From Candidatus Latescibacterota bacterium (lineage in GTDB: Bacteria; Latescibacterota; UBA2968): DNA of 64,000 nt. Shown one piece after another: positions 61,460-64,000 of the stretch (positions within the stretch are counted from its first letter, which is position 1; every line of letters begins with the position of its first letter). The notes under the pieces are model-generated. The model did not search any database. It was not told the origin of the DNA and worked only from the letters and a program-made list of their open reading frames with translations. Where the stretch lies: assembly GCA_022824945.1 (NCBI GenBank), contig JAJDYX010000056.1:101241-165240 (forward strand), written 5' to 3'. The position numbers and the translations under genes were made by a program.

Positions 61460-63367
61460 ATGAAACGAATCTATTTTCTCATTCCCTTACTCTTCTGTGG
61501 TTGTCTCGCACCCGATCCAGGGCACCGTGCAAAAACGGGTGAAGCCGCGCAATCCAACGCGGCGATTCACGAAACGCGCGCACCCGGACAAATCGATCCA
61601 GAAATCCTGATCAACCGCACCTTTGGGGAAGCCCCCATCCTCGCTGAAAAAGTAAAAAACGGAGAACTCCCTCCCGTATCTGAACGCCTGCCCGAAAATC
61701 CACTCATCGTCGTACCCATGGACACCATTGGACAGTACGGCGGCGTCTTGCGACGCGCACTCACCGGCGACATCATCCAAACAGCGGGAACAAATAAAAC
61801 ACTGAGCGAAAACCTCATGGGATTTTCGCGTCCCTTGCCCGACAGCATCGTACACAACCTCGCGGAAAGTTTCGAATTTCGCGACGAAGGTCGAACCGCA
61901 ATTTTCAAAATCCGCAAAGGCATCAAATGGTCAGACGGCGTACCATTTACAGTTGACGACATATTGTTCTGGTACTACGACATGACCTTTGACGACAACG
62001 CCCGCCCCCACAACCAGCCCGTGCCCCCCTCTGTATGGGTCGTTGATGGCAAACCCATTGATCTCAAAAAAATCGACGACCACACCCTTGAAGTCTCATC
62101 GTCCAAACCACTCGGTCGCGTATTACACGCCCTGTGTTTAGACGTCATAGCACAGCCCAAACACCATCTGTCACACTTGCATCCCCGCTACAACCCCGAA
62201 GCGACATACGAAGAATTTCGAGAACAAGCGACCAATGCCATGGTCATCATGAAACCCGGCATGCCGCGCCTCTCCGCATGGGTCCCCGTCGAATGGATTC
62301 GCGGTCAACGCATCGTCTATGAGCGCAACCCCTACTATTGGAAAATCGACACAGCGGGCAATCAATTACCATACGCGGACCGCATCGAATTTACCGTCAT
62401 CCAGGACCCCCAGGTTATCCTGCTCAAATTTGTCAACGGCGAACTCGACCTATTTGGCCGCTACTCTCGCATCAACATGTTTCCCACACTGCGCACCGAA
62501 GAAAAAAAGGGCAAATTCAAATTGCGGATCACCGGTCCAGATCGGGGTCCCGCCTATTACCTCAATTGGGACACCCCAAAACCCGCCCTGCGAGAAGCCT
62601 TTCGCAACCGCGACGTGCGCGTGGCCCTGTCTTATGCGATCAACCGCGAAGAAATCAACCAGATCGTCTATCACGGCCTGCTCGATCCCGCAGGCTACTC
62701 CTTTGCACCTTCCAATCCACACTATTCAGAAGCCGCCTATCGCAAATATTCCAAATTTGATCCCGACAAATCCCGCGACATCCTCGACAAAGCCGGATAC
62801 CGCGACACAGACGGCGATGGTTGGCGCGAACTCAAAGACGGATCGCGTTTTGAACTCAATATCGACGTCGTCCCCGGCGTCGGCGTCGATGTTTCCGAAC
62901 TCGTCTCCGAACACTGGCGCAGCATTGGCATCAAAGCCAACCTGAACATTTCCCTGCGCGACATTGTATGGCCCCGCCGCCTCAACGGCGAATTTGACAT
63001 TCACCACTGGGGCCTCGAAGGACCCGCCGACCCTCTGGGCCGCCTCAATGACTGGGCAATTATGGCACCCACCGTCCCCTTCTGGCACCGCAACGCCTCC
63101 AAAGAAGGTCCCGTGTGGTTGCACGAAGCCACAATGCGCATTAAAAAAGTATTGACAACCGTAGATCCCATAGCCGTACATGAACACATGACAAAAGTGC
63201 GCGACCTCCACACCGACAACGTACCTGTTATCGTCGTCGGCTCCGCCTATTCCATCTGGGGCGCCAGCACGCGACTCGGCAATGTCCCCATGCAGGGTAG
63301 CGCCGCCGACGTACACCGAGGTTGGGGTCGCCCCGTGTTTCACGAACAGATATTTATCAAACAATAG
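61460..63367 (+). CDS. ABC transporter substrate-binding lipoprotein (family 5)
   Basis: A 635-residue peptide/oligosaccharide-binding protein. The N-terminus is a lipoprotein signal with lipobox LFCGC (Cys15). SBP family 5 landmarks: RKGIKWSDGVPFTVDDILFW, RDVRVALSYAINREEIN and DKSRDILDKAGYRDTDGDGW. It delivers peptides, nickel or oligosaccharides to the permeases. The ribosome binding site is weak. The permease gene starts three bases after its stop. Confidence 0.9.
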   Translation: MKRIYFLIPLLFCGCLAPDPGHRAKTGEAAQSNAAIHETRAPGQIDPEILINRTFGEAPILAEKVKNGELPPVSERLPENPLIVVPMDTIGQYGGVLRRALTGDIIQTAGTNKTLSENLMGFSRPLPDSIVHNLAESFEFRDEGRTAIFKIRKGIKWSDGVPFTVDDILFWYYDMTFDDNARPHNQPVPPSVWVVDGKPIDLKKIDDHTLEVSSSKPLGRVLHALCLDVIAQPKHHLSHLHPRYNPEATYEEFREQATNAMVIMKPGMPRLSAWVPVEWIRGQRIVYERNPYYWKIDTAGNQLPYADRIEFTVIQDPQVILLKFVNGELDLFGRYSRINMFPTLRTEEKKGKFKLRITGPDRGPAYYLNWDTPKPALREAFRNRDVRVALSYAINREEINQIVYHGLLDPAGYSFAPSNPHYSEAAYRKYSKFDPDKSRDILDKAGYRDTDGDGWRELKDGSRFELNIDVVPGVGVDVSELVSEHWRSIGIKANLNISLRDIVWPRRLNGEFDIHHWGLEGPADPLGRLNDWAIMAPTVPFWHRNASKEGPVWLHEATMRIKKVLTTVDPIAVHEHMTKVRDLHTDNVPVIVVGSAYSIWGASTRLGNVPMQGSAADVHRGWGRPVFHEQIFIKQ

Positions 63368-63370
63368 CCT

Positions 63371-64000
63371 ATGACCAACTACATCATCCGCCGTCTATTG
63401 CACATGATCCCCACGCTAATCCTGATCTCAATGGTCAGCTTTGTGGTCATACAAGCGCCGCCGGGCGATATGCTCACCTCTCGCCTCGCCGAATTGGCCG
63501 AACAGGGCGAACTCGGCTCCGAAAGCGCGATGGCGCAAATAGAAACCCTGCGCGAACGCTATGGCCTCAACGACCCGATCTATGTGCAATACATCCACTG
63601 GATCTGGAAAATAGTCAGCAAAGGCGACTTCGGACAATCCTTCACCTATGAAATGGACGTGATGGAACTCCTGGCCGAACGACTGGGACTCACACTTACC
63701 CTCACGCTCTCCACATTGATCTTCACCTGGATCGTCGCTATACCCATTGGCATCTACTCTGCCACCCGACAGTATTCGATAGGCGATTACGGCTTTACCT
63801 TTCTCGGATTCATCGGCCTGGCCACTCCAAATTTTTTGCTGGCTCTGGTTATTATGTTCATTCAAGTCGCCGTCTTCGAAGCCGAATCCGTAGGGGGCCT
63901 TCTCTCTCCCGAATACATCGGTGCTGCCTGGTCGTGGGCAAAATTTGTCGATCTCCTCAAACATATATGGGTACCCATCATCGTCATCGGCACGGGCAGC
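63371..64000 (+). CDS. DppB-type ABC permease, partial at window end
   Basis: At least 210 codons, open at the window edge. Starts MTNYIIRRLLHMIPTLIL with the DppB N-terminal helix and GQSFTYEMDVMELLAERL segment, and has at least four hydrophobic helices so far. Partner of the SBP upstream; the rest of the operon (second permease, ATPases) should lie beyond 64000. Confidence 0.9.
   Translation, partial: MTNYIIRRLLHMIPTLILISMVSFVVIQAPPGDMLTSRLAELAEQGELGSESAMAQIETLRERYGLNDPIYVQYIHWIWKIVSKGDFGQSFTYEMDVMELLAERLGLTLTLTLSTLIFTWIVAIPIGIYSATRQYSIGDYGFTFLGFIGLATPNFLLALVIMFIQVAVFEAESVGGLLSPEYIGAAWSWAKFVDLLKHIWVPIIVIGTGS

Overview
The window reads as chromosome of an uncultivated, Gram-negative, probably free-living or host-associated marine bacterium. 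It has TonB-dependent uptake with a carboxypeptidase-regulatory domain, a PorV-like outer-membrane protein, a GWxTD-type protein, a DUF1552/DUF1592 pair, phytanoyl-CoA-dioxygenase-like enzymes, a Cys-type sulfatase, many TIM-barrel sugar enzymes and dockerin/LRR proteins. That combination recalls Latescibacterota, Poribacteria or related FCB/PVC-adjacent lineages. The assignment is inference from gene content only. No rRNA, tRNA, CRISPR array or insertion sequence was recognised.

Layout. 1-4075: Tat-exported DUF1552 protein and a c-type-heme DUF1592-family protein, closed by a terminator. 4451-11591: outer-membrane uptake cluster (small beta-barrel, TonB receptor, secreted 779-residue protein, PorV-like protein). 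11761-15746: two tandem paralogous multi-pass transporters. 15859-19139: MNT/HEPN toxin-antitoxin pair and a GC-rich M60-type metallopeptidase. 19298-21718: GWxTD-like protein, then an 8-bp tandem array. 21953-28029: a dioxygenase facing a minus-strand operon of hydrolases and a MATE exporter. 28293-32086: oxidoreductase, sulfatase, acetate kinase. 32109-34600: minus-strand deacetylase-like, aldolase and dioxygenase operon. 34783-40043: five-gene plus-strand operon (sialidase-like, class I fumarase, unknown TIM barrel, nucleoside hydrolase, epimerase-like) ending in a bidirectional terminator. 40124-46948: minus-strand block of a transketolase-like enzyme and three secreted dockerin-bearing proteins (two LRR, one thioredoxin-like). 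47146-50889: epimerase-like, MoaB-like and a PQQ-propeller/esterase fusion. 50899-58738: long minus-strand gene run (amidohydrolase, small protein, Rieske, M81 peptidase, SurE, DapA-like, two-component system, LTxxQ repeat protein). 58920-59965: decaying toxin-antitoxin remnants. 59971-61290: DUF4143 ATPase. 61460 to the end: start of a peptide/oligosaccharide ABC transporter operon cut by the window edge.

The main theme is capture and breakdown of organic polymers and small organics: surface uptake, sulfate-ester and ester hydrolysis, sugar-acid aldolases, nucleoside and sialic-type glycan hydrolysis, and ABC import. No single complete, clearly new defence or biosynthetic system is visible. 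The most unusual items are the dockerin/LRR gene family with clear traces of duplication, fusion, domain loss and a homopolymer frameshift; a propeller-esterase fusion without its catalytic Ser and His; an LTxxQ-repeat secreted protein beside a two-component system; and toxin-antitoxin relics broken by in-frame TAG codons.
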